Positions 6,370 to 16,104 of a stretch of DNA of 64,000 nt are shown piece after piece; positions within the stretch are counted from its first letter, which is position 1; the number at the start of each line of letters is the position of its first letter. The position numbers and the translations under genes were made by a program. Source of the DNA: Moritella sp. Urea-trap-13 (GTDB lineage Bacteria; Pseudomonadota; Gammaproteobacteria; Enterobacterales; Moritellaceae); contig NZ_PJCA01000031.1 of the NCBI RefSeq assembly GCF_002836355.1, forward strand, positions 1,533,349-1,597,348, in the 5' to 3' direction. The notes below the pieces were generated by a model, which ran no database searches, was not told the origin of the DNA, and saw only the letters and a program-made list of their open reading frames with translations.

Positions 6370-7638
6370 ATGAAAAAAAATATTGCGATTATTGGTACTG
6401 GCATCTCTGGACTCACCAGTGCTTATTTATTAAATCAGCAGCATAATATCACTGTGTTTGAAAAAGATGATTACATCGGCGGCCATACCGCAACCAAAGA
6501 CATTCATTATGATGGCCAAGATTATGCCATTGATACCGGTTTTATCGTCTGTAATAACAAAACCTACCCGTATTTTTTAAAGCTACTCGAGCAACTCAAT
6601 GTGCCACTGCAAGATACCGAGATGAGCTTTAGTGTATTCAATAAGAATAATAATTTGGAATACAACGGCTGTGATTTAAATGGCTTATTCTCACAACGTC
6701 GGAATATTTTCAATTGGAAATTTTGGCGGTTAATCACAGAAATTTTGAATTTTAATAAACGTTGTAAAGCCCACTATCATGCCGATGATATTAATGACCA
6801 ACACACGCTAGGCGCATTCTTAACTGATAACGGTTTTTCCGATTACTTTTGTCAGAATTATATTTTGCCGATGGGCGCTGCTATTTGGTCCACCAGCTTA
6901 AACGAAATGAAAGACTTCCAGCTTAAATTCTTTGTACGTTTTTTCTTTAATCATGGTTTGCTCAATATCCAAGACCGACCACAATGGTATGTGATACCCG
7001 GTGGTTCACGAGAATATATCAGCCCTTTAATTGAGTCATTTAAAGACAAGATCCAGCTAAACATCAATATTACCCGTGTCACCCGAACCTCTACTCATGT
7101 CAGCATACAATTCGCTGATGGCTGTGAACAACTATTTGATGAAGTGGTGTTTGCCTGTCACTCCGATCAAGCGTTAGCCTTGCTCGGCGATCCATCATCG
7201 CAAGAAACCGCTATTTTAGGCGCTATTCCTTATAGCCGAAATGAAGTAGTACTGCACACAGATATTAATATTCTGCCTAGAAACACCCGTTCATGGGCAA
7301 GCTGGAATTACTTACTCAGTGAAGATAAACAAGCACAATTAACCAAGCCATCTTGTGTTACTTACAACATGAATATACTGCAGGGCATTGAATCAAAACA
7401 TACCTTCTGTGTGACATTGAATCAAACCGAACAAATAGAACCACAAAAGATCATTCAGAAATTTGTCTATCACCACCCCGTATTTAATCACCTCAGCTTA
7501 GCCGCGCAACAACGTCGAGTAGAAATCTGTGGTCAAAATCGCACCCACTTCACTGGCGCTTACTGGCACCATGGTTTCCATGAAGACGGCGTCAACAGTG
7601 CCGTTATCGTGGCCCAACGTTTTGGTATTAGCTTATGA
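6370..7638 (+). CDS. FAD-dependent amine-oxidase-like oxidoreductase
   Basis: 422 aa. The N-terminus carries the FAD Rossmann motif GTGISG (residues 9-14) with the acidic ribose-binding residue in VFEKDD and the following GGHT. The family belongs to the NAD(P)/FAD amine-oxidase-like proteins regularly encoded beside DUF1365 and Cfa-like genes; in R. sphaeroides a protein of this kind in the RpoE regulon takes part in making furan fatty acids from vaccenic acid. By analogy it may oxidise or desaturate a phospholipid acyl chain. A strong AAGGAAG ribosome site precedes the start; the stop overlaps the DUF1365 start (ATGA). Confidence 0.88.
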   Translation: MKKNIAIIGTGISGLTSAYLLNQQHNITVFEKDDYIGGHTATKDIHYDGQDYAIDTGFIVCNNKTYPYFLKLLEQLNVPLQDTEMSFSVFNKNNNLEYNGCDLNGLFSQRRNIFNWKFWRLITEILNFNKRCKAHYHADDINDQHTLGAFLTDNGFSDYFCQNYILPMGAAIWSTSLNEMKDFQLKFFVRFFFNHGLLNIQDRPQWYVIPGGSREYISPLIESFKDKIQLNINITRVTRTSTHVSIQFADGCEQLFDEVVFACHSDQALALLGDPSSQETAILGAIPYSRNEVVLHTDINILPRNTRSWASWNYLLSEDKQAQLTKPSCVTYNMNILQGIESKHTFCVTLNQTEQIEPQKIIQKFVYHHPVFNHLSLAAQQRRVEICGQNRTHFTGAYWHHGFHEDGVNSAVIVAQRFGISL

Positions 7639-8381
7639 CAGACATAACCCATCACAGTGGCCTTTACCAAGGCTCAGTCACACATCGTCGGTTTAGCCCA
7701 AGGAAAAACAGCTTTACCTATCAGATCGCCATGCTCGGCCTAGATCTGGACGAGCTAGAGGATGTCATTGACCAGCATTGGTTATTGGGTAAGAACTGGT
7801 TTAACCCAATCCGCTTTTTTGAAAAAGATTACCTAAAAAATGATCCTGGTACGCTGCGCCAACGTATTAACAATAAAGTAGCGAAACTCGGGGGCGATTG
7901 GGATGGTTCAAGAGTGTTGATGTTAGCGCAATGTCGCTGTTTGGGGATCTACTTTAGCCCGATTAATTTGTACTACTGTTTTGAGCAATCAGGTGACTGC
8001 AAATACATGTTAGCAGAAGTCAGTAACACCCCTTGGAATCAACGCCACTACTATCTAGTTGATATGCAGTCTAGCGCGCTAACGCCAAAGGAATTTCATG
8101 TATCACCGTTTATGACATTGGACATGCAGTACCGCTGGCGATTAACCACACCTGGACAGAAAGTGAAGGTCAACATCGACAACATTGATTTAAACGATAA
8201 TAAGCTGTTTGCTGTATCAATGCGCTTAGACAAAACTAAAATAACCACAATTGAACTCGGTAAGAGCTGGATAACGTTACCTTTTAGTGTCATCAAAGTG
8301 CTGTGCCTTATTTACTGGCAAGCACTTAAATTAGTGGCCAAGCGTATCCCCTTTATCTCTTATCAAAAGCACGGAGATTAA
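7635..8381 (+). CDS. DUF1365 family protein
   Basis: 248 aa. Opening SGLYQGSVTHRRFSPRKNSFTYQIAMLGLDLDEL is characteristic of DUF1365, as are the central INLYYCFEQSG and YHVSPFM-like segments (FHVSPFMTLDMQYRW). The biochemical role is not established, but the family is nearly always found between an FAD oxidoreductase and a Cfa-like methyltransferase, as here. Translation is coupled to the previous gene by four bases and only two bases separate it from the next. Confidence 0.9.
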   Translation: MTDITHHSGLYQGSVTHRRFSPRKNSFTYQIAMLGLDLDELEDVIDQHWLLGKNWFNPIRFFEKDYLKNDPGTLRQRINNKVAKLGGDWDGSRVLMLAQCRCLGIYFSPINLYYCFEQSGDCKYMLAEVSNTPWNQRHYYLVDMQSSALTPKEFHVSPFMTLDMQYRWRLTTPGQKVKVNIDNIDLNDNKLFAVSMRLDKTKITTIELGKSWITLPFSVIKVLCLIYWQALKLVAKRIPFISYQKHGD

Positions 8382-8383
8382 TA

Positions 8384-9682
8384 ATGACAACATCTAATAC
8401 ATTAGGCTTAAAACCAGCATCGAGCACTGAACGTGCGAATGTGAAAACAAAATTAAGTTGGTTTAATAATAAATGCCGCTCATTAGTCTTATCGACATTA
8501 AATAAGATGGAAGATGCCTGCTTACAAATTGAAGAGCATGGCGACATCATTGAGCTAGGTAACCCTAATGCTAACCTTAAGGCGACGATGATTGTTCACG
8601 ATCCCTCGTTATACATTGATTTTATTCGTGGTGGTAGTGTTGGTGCATCGGAGGGTTATCTCACCGAAAAATGGTCAAGTCCTGATTTAACTGCGGTGAT
8701 ACGCGTTTGTGCGCGCAGTCAAAATGCCCTCGATGATATTGAAAATAACGGTAGTTTAGTTAATAAGCTCAAAGATAAATTTTTACATTATCAAAATACC
8801 AATACCCAAGCGGGTTCAAAGAAAAATATTGTCGCCCATTATGATCTTGGTAATGATTTATACACGCGTTTCTTAGACCCTGAAATGATGTATTCATGTG
8901 CGATATATTCACCGCAGCACAGCACTTTAGAACAAGCGCAGATACTGAAATTAAAAACCATTTGCGACAAACTTAATTTAAAACCGTCAGACACGCTGAT
9001 TGAAATCGGCACAGGTTGGGGCGCGTTAGCCATATATGCCGCCAGTAATTATGGCTGTAAAGTCACCTCGACGACAATATCTGAAGAGCAATATAGCTAC
9101 GCACAAGCACGGGTAAAATCACTGCAACTCGACGATCGAATTACCCTGCTAAAACAAGATTATCGATTGCTGGAAGGCACATACGATAAATTAGTTTCTA
9201 TCGAAATGATTGAAGCCGTTGGCCATGCATTTATGCCCAGCTTTTTTGAGAAATGTAATAGCTTACTCAAACCCAATGGCAAGATGCTCATTCAAGCGAT
9301 CACCATTGCCGACCAACGCTACGATAGCTACCGACAGAACATTGATTTTATCCAAAAATATATCTTCCCGGGTGGCTGCCTGCCCTCTGTATCTGTGATG
9401 AGTCAACATATTGCCAAATCGACCGATATGATGATCGATAATATTGAAGATATAGGTTTACATTACGCGCGAACTTTAAATGATTGGCGTATTAAATTTG
9501 ATGACAATTGGAGCGAAATACAATCCTTTGGTTACGATGATGCATTTAAACGTCTGTGGCATTACTACTTTGGCTATTGCGAAGGTGCATTTATTGAACG
9601 GGTGATTAGTACCCATCATATCGTCGCCAGAAAGCCACTCAATAAGGAATATGATGATGAAGTTATACTTGACTACTTATGA
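8384..9682 (+). CDS. Cyclopropane-fatty-acyl-phospholipid synthase family methyltransferase
   Basis: 432 aa. The N-terminal lipid-binding part (to about residue 140) is followed by the SAM-dependent methyltransferase domain: AHYDLGNDLYTRFLDPEMMYSCAIYS (with the Cys of the active site at 172), the SAM loop EIGTGWG near residue 208, and SIEMIEAVGH. The C-terminus ends as in Cfa (RVISTHHIVARKP). It methylates an unsaturated phospholipid acyl chain; whether the product is a cyclopropane or a methylated precursor of a furan fatty acid cannot be told from sequence. The operon context favours the second, as with the Cfa-like enzyme of the R. sphaeroides RpoE regulon. Confidence 0.9.
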   Translation: MTTSNTLGLKPASSTERANVKTKLSWFNNKCRSLVLSTLNKMEDACLQIEEHGDIIELGNPNANLKATMIVHDPSLYIDFIRGGSVGASEGYLTEKWSSPDLTAVIRVCARSQNALDDIENNGSLVNKLKDKFLHYQNTNTQAGSKKNIVAHYDLGNDLYTRFLDPEMMYSCAIYSPQHSTLEQAQILKLKTICDKLNLKPSDTLIEIGTGWGALAIYAASNYGCKVTSTTISEEQYSYAQARVKSLQLDDRITLLKQDYRLLEGTYDKLVSIEMIEAVGHAFMPSFFEKCNSLLKPNGKMLIQAITIADQRYDSYRQNIDFIQKYIFPGGCLPSVSVMSQHIAKSTDMMIDNIEDIGLHYARTLNDWRIKFDDNWSEIQSFGYDDAFKRLWHYYFGYCEGAFIERVISTHHIVARKPLNKEYDDEVILDYL

Positions 9683-9769
9683 GCTAAATACGGGGCTAAA
9701 TAACGCGGTCAGTATTAAGCAAAGCGTTGTTGTCTCGATTGCTAGTGACAAATACAGGGTCTGCTAAAA

Positions 9770-10288
9770 ATGTCCATGATTCATCGTTACTTCAACATTA
9801 TCAATTTTGCTATCTATCAAGCAGCATTGCTACTGGCGCTATTTTACCAGCATAGCGCCGTGAACTTTATGTTAATGCTGCTGGTATTACACTTTGTGCT
9901 TAGCCCTAGTCGACAACAAGACATGCAATTTATGTTATTAGCATTGATTGGGGCAACTGTAGACCAAGTATTAGTCGCCATGAATGTACTCGATGTAGAT
10001 GGCGGCATTATTCCATTTTACCTGCTATTGCTATGGTGTGCCTTAGCTCTAACCTTTAATCATAGTCTGCGCTGGATAACAACACTAAGACCTTTGTATA
10101 TCATGCTGACGGGGGCAATAGCGGGTCCACTCAGCTATTACTCAGCATTGAAAACCGGGGCATTAGATACGCCAATAACGACAGTCGGTTACGTGGCCAT
10201 TTATGCACTTGTATGGCTGCTGCTATTGCCGTTATTAAGCCATTTAGCTCAAATCATTACGTATGACCATAGGATCAGCCATGAGTAA
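9770..10288 (+). CDS. DUF2878 integral membrane protein
   Basis: 172 aa with five or so hydrophobic segments (for example FAIYQAALLLALFYQ, FMLMLLVLHFVL, YLLLLWCALALTF and a C-terminal WLLLLPLLSHLAQ), so an inner-membrane protein. The pattern fits DUF2878, a family found in Cfa-linked gene clusters. AGGG lies nine bases before the ATG; a second ATG two codons later is also possible. Its stop overlaps the next start (ATGAGTAA). Function unknown; it may hold or present a lipid substrate. Confidence 0.82.
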   Translation: MSMIHRYFNIINFAIYQAALLLALFYQHSAVNFMLMLLVLHFVLSPSRQQDMQFMLLALIGATVDQVLVAMNVLDVDGGIIPFYLLLLWCALALTFNHSLRWITTLRPLYIMLTGAIAGPLSYYSALKTGALDTPITTVGYVAIYALVWLLLLPLLSHLAQIITYDHRISHE

Positions 10289-10814
10289 AATAACTCAGAT
10301 AATTTGCCTGTTGGCACTGTTATTATTACAGCTATTTATGCCATTGCGTGTAGCTGCAATGCCGTTACTCAATGACATGTACAAACATGGTGAAGGCGAG
10401 ATGAGTTTTCTGTTTTGGACGCTGTATAAAGCAGAACTATATTCGAGCCAACCAGATTTTGATATTAAGCGCTATCCACAAGCGTTAAAAATAACTTACT
10501 TACGCGATATATCACAACAAGACTTGATTGAAGCGACTCAAAAACAGTGGCAAGAACTGGGATTAAACTTACCCGATGAAGACCAATGGCTTAAGGATTT
10601 AGGCACCATATGGCCGGACGTTAACGAAGGTGATGTCATCACCCTGATTGTTGATGAACAGCAAGTGAGTCATTTTTATTTATCCAACAACAATGACGTC
10701 ACGACATTGGGTCGCTTCGATAACCAAGTCTTCGGCTCATCGTTTTTAGCCATTTGGTTATCAAAAAACACATCACGACCTGAATTACGCACGCAGCTAA
10801 TAGGATATGAATAA
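10281..10814 (+). CDS. Chalcone-isomerase-like periplasmic protein
   Basis: About 177 aa. The start at 10281 has AGGA five bases upstream and yields a clean signal peptide (IICLLALLLLQLFMPLRVAAM); an in-frame ATG at 10263 is less likely. After the signal come MYKHGEGEMSFLFWTLYKAELYS and a fold of alternating strands with WLSKNTSRPELRTQLIGYE at the end, which fits the bacterial chalcone-isomerase-like family (a fatty-acid-binding fold). No catalytic role is implied. It overlaps the neighbours on both sides by a few bases, so it is part of the same transcript. Confidence 0.8.
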   Translation: MSKITQIICLLALLLLQLFMPLRVAAMPLLNDMYKHGEGEMSFLFWTLYKAELYSSQPDFDIKRYPQALKITYLRDISQQDLIEATQKQWQELGLNLPDEDQWLKDLGTIWPDVNEGDVITLIVDEQQVSHFYLSNNNDVTTLGRFDNQVFGSSFLAIWLSKNTSRPELRTQLIGYE

Positions 10815-11371
10815 TGACATTATTAAACCATATGCGCGGTAAAATAAAGCCGATAACAACAGCATTATTTGCGCTGTTGTTTATTGTCTCCTGCAGCTCT
10901 CCGACACTAGAGGATTATCAACAAACCACCCCGGTGTTCGCGTTCGACTCCTTCTTTGATGGCGAACTTATTGCCTATGGCATTGTATTTGATCGCGACG
11001 GTAAAATGACACGCCGTTTTCATGTTGATCTAACCGCGAAATGGCAAGGTAACCAGGGCACAATTAAAGAATGGTTTACCTTTGATGATGGAGAGAAATC
11101 AACACGCATTTGGAGCATAACCAAACAGTCAGCTAATTTATATGAAGGCACAGCCAGCGATGTAATCGGCATTGCCCAAGGCAGGACCCAAGGTGCGGCA
11201 TTACATTGGCAGTATGATTTAGTGATAAATGTCGACGGGTCTGACTATGAAGTTGGGCTTGATGACTGGATGTATTTATTAGATGAGAAACGTTTATTCA
11301 ACAAAACCGATATTATCAAGTTTGGCATTAAGGTCGGTGAGATCAACCTCGTCATCGAAAAGCAAAACTAG
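10814..11371 (+). CDS. DUF3833 lipoprotein, last gene of the lipid operon
   Basis: 185 aa. A lipoprotein signal ends in FIVSC (Cys27). The body with FDSFFDGELIAYGIVFDRDGKMTRRFHVDLTAKW is typical of DUF3833, a family of lipocalin-like or beta-rich envelope proteins of unknown function found in Cfa-linked clusters. Its start overlaps the previous stop (TAATG). An internal Met7 is an alternative start. A terminator follows 20 bases after the stop. Confidence 0.88.
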   Translation: MTLLNHMRGKIKPITTALFALLFIVSCSSPTLEDYQQTTPVFAFDSFFDGELIAYGIVFDRDGKMTRRFHVDLTAKWQGNQGTIKEWFTFDDGEKSTRIWSITKQSANLYEGTASDVIGIAQGRTQGAALHWQYDLVINVDGSDYEVGLDDWMYLLDEKRLFNKTDIIKFGIKVGEINLVIEKQN

Positions 11372-11389
11372 TGTTCCTCAGAATACAAA

Positions 11390-11420
11390 GAAGCCATGCT
11401 ATTGGTTAGCATGGCTTCTT
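11390..11420 (+). terminator. Terminator of the SnoaL-DUF3833 operon
   Basis: Arms GAAGCCATGCT (11390-11400) and AGCATGGCTTC (11408-11418) enclose a 7-base loop and are followed by TTTA. Confidence 0.75.
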
Positions 11421-11507
11421 TACTCATATCGCTACTATTTATAACGGCCATTACTACAATAACGACTGCAATAATTACTACAATAGCGATAATAACTGCG
11501 GTAATAA

Positions 11508-12104
11508 TTAGGCAGTTAGATGATCAACCACAGTTTCAGACCATGATTCTAAGTTTAGCTTAGCCAATTCATCTGCAGTCAGGAAACCCGCTAAGTTCAA
11601 TGCATCTTCTTTACTAGTAATAACTAAGTCTGCATGTACTTCAGCAACCAGTACAATACCAAGATGTACTTCATCTACAGGTGTTACATCTTTAGAAAGA
11701 TAACCAATTGTCGTCATCCCCAAAAAGTCAGCTTCTGTTAAGCCTAACTCTTCGTGCAATTCACGATACATACCGGCACGTAATGTATCCGTTAATTGGA
11801 ACACACCTTTCGCATCATAAACAGCGTCAACGGCATCAACATGCCCGCCAATACCGATACTGAATAAGTTATGTAAACGTGATTCGCCGCCTGCTTTAGA
11901 GCGTTCATAGGCTAAATATTTATCACCTTGCTTTACCACTACATAAGGAATAAGTTGGCGAAATTTAGGATTCGTTTCTAACAGCGCACGCTGCATAATA
12001 ACAACATCTTTACTTTCGATATTAACAGTCGCGCTGTCAATTAAACGGGTTGAGGGTGCTGCTACGTCTGCAAAAACGGAAATAATATGCTCTTGGTGTT
12101 TCAC
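11508..12104 (-). CDS. Nudix-family hydrolase
   Basis: 198 aa. The central part has GGHVD and the Nudix helix AGMYRELHEELGL, which holds the RExxEE core that binds the metal and the diphosphate substrate. The N-terminal 60 residues are an extra region without a recognised domain. The start is GTG at 12104, with TAGGTAT eight bases upstream; there is no earlier ATG. The gene stands alone between two plus-strand units. The substrate is not evident: likely a nucleoside diphosphate derivative. Confidence 0.85.
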   Translation of the reverse strand: MKHQEHIISVFADVAAPSTRLIDSATVNIESKDVVIMQRALLETNPKFRQLIPYVVVKQGDKYLAYERSKAGGESRLHNLFSIGIGGHVDAVDAVYDAKGVFQLTDTLRAGMYRELHEELGLTEADFLGMTTIGYLSKDVTPVDEVHLGIVLVAEVHADLVITSKEDALNLAGFLTADELAKLNLESWSETVVDHLTA

Positions 12105-12260
12105 TGTTATATACCTAAATAATTCAAAGCATCTTTATAACTAAATATGCCCTATTTGTCACCCTTATTAGATGATTAATTATCCATATCATTTACTGAC
12201 AAACAAGTATATTAGTGCGAAAATAGCGCAACTTTCTAACCAAGAGATTAATAAAACTCA

Positions 12261-13118
12261 ATGACTGCTCAAATCATTAATGGAAAAAATATTTCTCAGC
12301 AAGTTCGTCAGAAAGTTGCTGAAGAAGTGGCTACGCGTACTGCACAAGGATTACGCGCTCCGGGTCTTGCTGTGATTTTAGTGGGTGCCGATCCGGCATC
12401 ACAAGTATATGTTGGGAGTAAACGTCGTGCCTGTGAAGAAGTAGGCTTCGTTTCTAAATCTTATGATCTTGAAAAAGATAGCTCACAAGAAGCTTTATTA
12501 GCATTGATTGATGAGCTAAACGCAGATAGCACAATTGACGGTATATTAGTGCAACTGCCTTTACCTGCGCATATTGATACAACAGTGGTGTTGGAACATA
12601 TTCGCCCAGACAAAGATGTTGATGGTTTCCATCCGTATAACGTCGGTCGTTTATCACAACGTATTCCTGCATTACGTCCTTGCACACCAAAAGGTATTAT
12701 TACGCTACTTGAATCAACAGGTGTTGACCTACATGGTCTTGACGCTGTTGTTGTTGGCGCATCTAATATTGTTGGTCGTCCAATGACGCTGGAATTATTA
12801 CTTGCAGGTTGTACCACCACGACATGTCACCGCTTCACCCTGAACCTAGAAGAGCATGTACGTCGTGCTGACTTAGTTGTGGTTGCTGTTGGCCGCCCTA
12901 ACTTTATTCCAGGTGAATGGATCAAGAAAGGCGCGATGGTAGTCGATGTGGGCATTAACCGTTTAGAAAATGGCAAACTTGTTGGTGATGTTGGCTTTGA
13001 AGTAGCAAAAGAAAACGCTTCTTTCATTACCCCTGTACCAGGTGGTGTTGGTCCAATGACAGTTGCAAGCTTGATTGAAAATACCCTAATCTCTTGCCGT
13101 GATTACCATTCAAAGTAA
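12261..13118 (+). CDS. folD: Bifunctional methylenetetrahydrofolate dehydrogenase/cyclohydrolase
   Basis: 285 aa, the normal FolD length. Substrate motif [29 protein letters not shown] contains the catalytic Tyr and Lys; [12 protein letters not shown] and the NADP loop [13 protein letters not shown] are intact, and the C-terminal GGVGPMTVA is present. It oxidises 5,10-methylene-THF to methenyl-THF and hydrolyses it to formyl-THF in the cytoplasm. It is monocistronic and has a strong terminator. Confidence 0.98.
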   Translation: MTAQIINGKNISQQVRQKVAEEVATRTAQGLRAPGLAVILVGADPASQVYVGSKRRACEEVGFVSKSYDLEKDSSQEALLALIDELNADSTIDGILVQLPLPAHIDTTVVLEHIRPDKDVDGFHPYNVGRLSQRIPALRPCTPKGIITLLESTGVDLHGLDAVVVGASNIVGRPMTLELLLAGCTTTTCHRFTLNLEEHVRRADLVVVAVGRPNFIPGEWIKKGAMVVDVGINRLENGKLVGDVGFEVAKENASFITPVPGGVGPMTVASLIENTLISCRDYHSK

Positions 13119-13161
13119 TTACTAAGCAGTAATATAGAGAATAGTAGATAATCAATAATAG

Positions 13162-13198
13162 AAAAAGCCGCATAACCTTTAGGTCATGCGGCTTTTTT
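13162..13198 (+). terminator. folD terminator
   Basis: AAAAAGCCGCAT and ATGCGGCTTTTT arms with an inner AACCT/AGGT pairing, and a run of six T. Confidence 0.9.
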
Positions 13199-13231
13199 GT
13201 GAGCTAAATTCAAGCCACAATACTGCATAGA

Positions 13232-13316
13232 GTATTCGTTGAAGTAAGTCTGCTGTTGCTCAGCCTCAAGCCCCCAGGGATGGGTTTACGGCGTGCAGAG
13301 CGTCTTCAACCAATAC
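13232..13316. repeat. 85-bp structured element bounded by a 13-bp inverted repeat
   Basis: The ends 13232-13244 (GTATTCGTTGAAG) and 13304-13316 (CTTCAACCAATAC) are complementary in 12 of 13 bases. Inside, CTGC/GCAG pair again and a GC-rich core holds CCCCCAGGGATGGG. It is richer in GC than the surroundings and encodes nothing. This looks like a short dispersed, non-autonomous repeat or a structured RNA; no second copy is visible in the window. Confidence 0.5.
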
Positions 13317-13334
13317 GCCTATCGAACTATCATT

Positions 13335-13808
13335 TTATTTAAAGCTAATCAGCTCTACTTCAAAAATCAGTGTTGAACCGGCTTGGATACTACCCGCGCC
13401 ACGGTTGCCATACGCTAAACGACTTGGAATAAAGAAACGACGCTTCTCACCCACGACCATTAACTGTACACCTTCAGTCCAACCCGGGATCACTTGGTTT
13501 AAACCAAACGTAATTGGCTCGCCGCGTTGTACAGAACTATCAAACACAGTGCCATCTAATAACGTACCGTGATAATGTACCGTTACTTTAGAACGACCCG
13601 TTGGGTGCTCGGTACCAGTACCTTCTGTTAATACCATTGATTGCAAGCCAGAAGCCGTTGCTTCAACGCCTTCTTTTTCTAAATTCGCCGCTAAAAACAA
13701 TTTACCCGCTTCAATGTTTTCCGCCGCTTGTTTCTTGTTACCACCCATACGTTGCATCACAAAGAAAATCAACGCACAACCAATGATAACCGAAATAACT
13801 TTAAACAT
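13335..13808 (-). CDS. FKBP-type peptidyl-prolyl cis-trans isomerase, membrane-anchored
   Basis: 157 aa from the ATG at 13808, which has AAGGG upstream; an upstream in-frame TTG at 13838 is not used. Residues 1-17 are hydrophobic (a membrane anchor or signal), followed by a charged linker and an FKBP domain: VTVHYHGTLLDGTVFDSS, VIPGWTEGVQLM, SRLAYGNRG and LIFEVELISF, with the ligand-pocket residues Y, D, W and Y in place. It probably assists folding in the periplasm. Neighbouring cysS reads the same way. Confidence 0.93.
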   Translation of the reverse strand: MFKVISVIIGCALIFFVMQRMGGNKKQAAENIEAGKLFLAANLEKEGVEATASGLQSMVLTEGTGTEHPTGRSKVTVHYHGTLLDGTVFDSSVQRGEPITFGLNQVIPGWTEGVQLMVVGEKRRFFIPSRLAYGNRGAGSIQAGSTLIFEVELISFK

Positions 13809-13888
13809 GTTTAATCCCTTATATAATAAAAATGCCAATTACTGCTTAGATTTAAACAACAGAGCATGGCATTAAAAATCGTAATTTT

Positions 13889-15280
13889 TTATTTTCGACG
13901 CCAAGTAGTACCGTTAGCACCATCTTCTAAGACGATACCCAATGCATTCAACTTGTCACGCGCGTCATCCGCCATACCCCAATCTTTGCTTGCACGTGCA
14001 TCATTACGCTGTTTAATTAACGCTTCAATTTCTGCCACTTCATCATCTTCACCAGCATCACCTTGCAAGAAAGCTTCAGGGTTTTGTGACAGCAGACCAA
14101 GTACATCACCAAAACGAATTAATTGTGCAGCTAGCTCGCCCGCACGTTGCGCATCAGTTTCTTTAATACGGTTTATTTCTTTAGCAAGCTCAAATAACAC
14201 AGGAAATGCTTCAGGTGTATTGAAGTCATCATCCATTGCCGCTTTGAATGTTTCAACATAAGCTTCACAGCCCGGTATAACACCATCAACGTCAGCCACA
14301 GTTACATCGCGTAATGCGGTATACAAACGTTCTAAACTTGAACGCGCTTGCTTTAAATTGTCTTCAGAGTAGTTTAACTGGCTACGATAATGACCCGATA
14401 ATAAGAAATAGCGTACAGACTCACCATCGTATTCTTCTAATACATCGCGAATAGTGAAAAAATTATTCAGTGATTTCGACATTTTCACTTTATCGATTTG
14501 CACCATACCTGAATGCATCCAAGTATTTACGTACTCACCGTTGTGCGCGCAGCATGATTGTGCGACTTCATTTTCATGATGTGGGAACATTAAATCAGAA
14601 CCACCACCGTGAATGTCAAATACGTCACCCAATAGTTTATTATTCATTGCTGAACATTCAATGTGCCAACCAGGACGGCCTTCACCCCAAGGAGAAACCC
14701 AGCTTGGTTCACCCGGTTTCGCCATTTTCCATAATGCGAAATCCATTGGATTACGCTTATCAACTTCAACTTCAACACGCGCGCCAGCTTGCAGCATATC
14801 TAAGTCTTGACCACTTAGTTTGCCGTAGTCTGCAAATGTCTTCACTTCAAACAGCACATCGCCACTGTCAGCGACATAGGCATGGCCTTTAGCGACTAGC
14901 TTTTCGATAATCTCAATAATATCAGGCATATGGCCTGTTACCGTAGGTTCGACATCTGGACGGAGCATATGCAGCGCATCAAAATCTTCGTGCATTGCTT
15001 GCGTAAAACGCATCGTTAACTGGTCGCAAGTTTCACCGTTTTCGTTAGCGCGTTTAATAATCTTGTCATCAACGTCGGTAATATTACGAATAAACTTCAC
15101 CGTATAACCGCGATGGCGAAGGTAACGCACCACAGTATCAAACGCCACAAAAGTACGACCGTGACCAATGTGACAGTAATCGTAGATAGTCACACCACAT
15201 ACGTACATACCGATTTCACCTTCGGTGATAGGTTTAAATTGTTCTTTTTGGCGAGTCAGTGTGTTGTAAATCTTCAGCAT
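13889..15280 (-). CDS. cysS: Cysteinyl-tRNA synthetase
   Basis: 463 aa from the ATG at 15280 (AAGGATC upstream), starting [13 protein letters not shown] as in E. coli; a TTG seven codons earlier is discarded. HIGH motif at residues 37-40, zinc ligand C28 and later CSAMNNK and HHENEVAQS, and KMSKS at about 266. It charges tRNA-Cys. It reads toward the FKBP gene and is divergent from ppiB, the arrangement cysS-ppiB-lpxH usual in gammaproteobacteria. Confidence 0.98.
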   Translation of the reverse strand: MLKIYNTLTRQKEQFKPITEGEIGMYVCGVTIYDYCHIGHGRTFVAFDTVVRYLRHRGYTVKFIRNITDVDDKIIKRANENGETCDQLTMRFTQAMHEDFDALHMLRPDVEPTVTGHMPDIIEIIEKLVAKGHAYVADSGDVLFEVKTFADYGKLSGQDLDMLQAGARVEVEVDKRNPMDFALWKMAKPGEPSWVSPWGEGRPGWHIECSAMNNKLLGDVFDIHGGGSDLMFPHHENEVAQSCCAHNGEYVNTWMHSGMVQIDKVKMSKSLNNFFTIRDVLEEYDGESVRYFLLSGHYRSQLNYSEDNLKQARSSLERLYTALRDVTVADVDGVIPGCEAYVETFKAAMDDDFNTPEAFPVLFELAKEINRIKETDAQRAGELAAQLIRFGDVLGLLSQNPEAFLQGDAGEDDEVAEIEALIKQRNDARASKDWGMADDARDKLNALGIVLEDGANGTTWRRK

Positions 15281-15526
15281 CGAATAGTGATCCTTGCGCA
15301 AACAGTAAAATGCAATTAATTGACTGATTTTACCATTCGCACTAATGATTACTAGCTTTGCAGTAGCATAAAACCGCTAAATTTAGCTCAACCACTAAAA
15401 AAGTGTATAAATCAGCCAAATGGCAGGATAAATTGAACCGCAGAGCTTGCTTGTGAAGGTTAAGGCTTTTCGATCGCAGGGCTTTAGGATAGAATTTAGC
15501 AGTTAATTAACCAAAGGATCATTAAA

Positions 15527-16024
15527 ATGATAACTCTACATACAGATTTCGGTGATATCAAAATCGCACTTAACTTTGAAGCTGCACCAAAAACAGCTGC
15601 TAACTTCCTAGAATACGCAAAAAGCGGCTTCTACGAAGGTACTATCTTTCACCGTGTAATCGATGGTTTCATGGTTCAAGGCGGCGGCATGCTTCCTGGT
15701 ATGGAAGAGAAAGATTCAAATGCATGTATCGAAAATGAAGCAGACAACGGTCTGTCTAATAAGCTAGGTACATTAGCAATGGCACGTACTTCTGATCCGC
15801 ATTCAGCAAGCTCGCAGTTCTTCATTAACGTAAAAGACAATAGCTTCCTAGACTTCTCAAGCAAAACGTCACAAGGTTGGGGTTATTGTGTATTTGCTGA
15901 AGTTGTTGAAGGCATGGACATTGTTGAAAAAATGAAAAAAGTTGCTACAGGCAACAAACGTGGCCACGGTGACGTACCACTAGAAGACATTATCATCACT
16001 AAAGTAACTGTAGAAGAAGCTTAA
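15527..16024 (+). CDS. ppiB: Cyclophilin-type peptidyl-prolyl isomerase B
   Basis: 165 aa, cytoplasmic cyclophilin without signal peptide. Motifs [34 protein letters not shown] and [15 protein letters not shown] are conserved, with the catalytic Arg in FHRVI. AAGGATC precedes the ATG. A terminator lies between it and lpxH. Confidence 0.97.
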   Translation: MITLHTDFGDIKIALNFEAAPKTAANFLEYAKSGFYEGTIFHRVIDGFMVQGGGMLPGMEEKDSNACIENEADNGLSNKLGTLAMARTSDPHSASSQFFINVKDNSFLDFSSKTSQGWGYCVFAEVVEGMDIVEKMKKVATGNKRGHGDVPLEDIIITKVTVEEA

Positions 16025-16049
16025 TCGCTCACTCAGTCTCTTAAAATAA

Positions 16050-16077
16050 ATACACTGCTTAGGTAGTGTATTTTTTT
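16050..16077 (+). terminator. ppiB terminator
   Basis: Arms ATACACT (16050-16056) and AGTGTAT (16065-16071) followed by a run of T to 16077. Confidence 0.75.
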
Positions 16078-16104
16078 ATTCTCGACAAGGATGAAAGCAC
16101 CAAT

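Noticed and set aside
12454..13027. ORFs opposite folD
   Set aside because: Shadows of a fully conserved gene.
16066..16104. Upstream GTG start for lpxH
   Set aside because: It lies inside the ppiB terminator; the ATG at 16105 gives the expected residue numbering.
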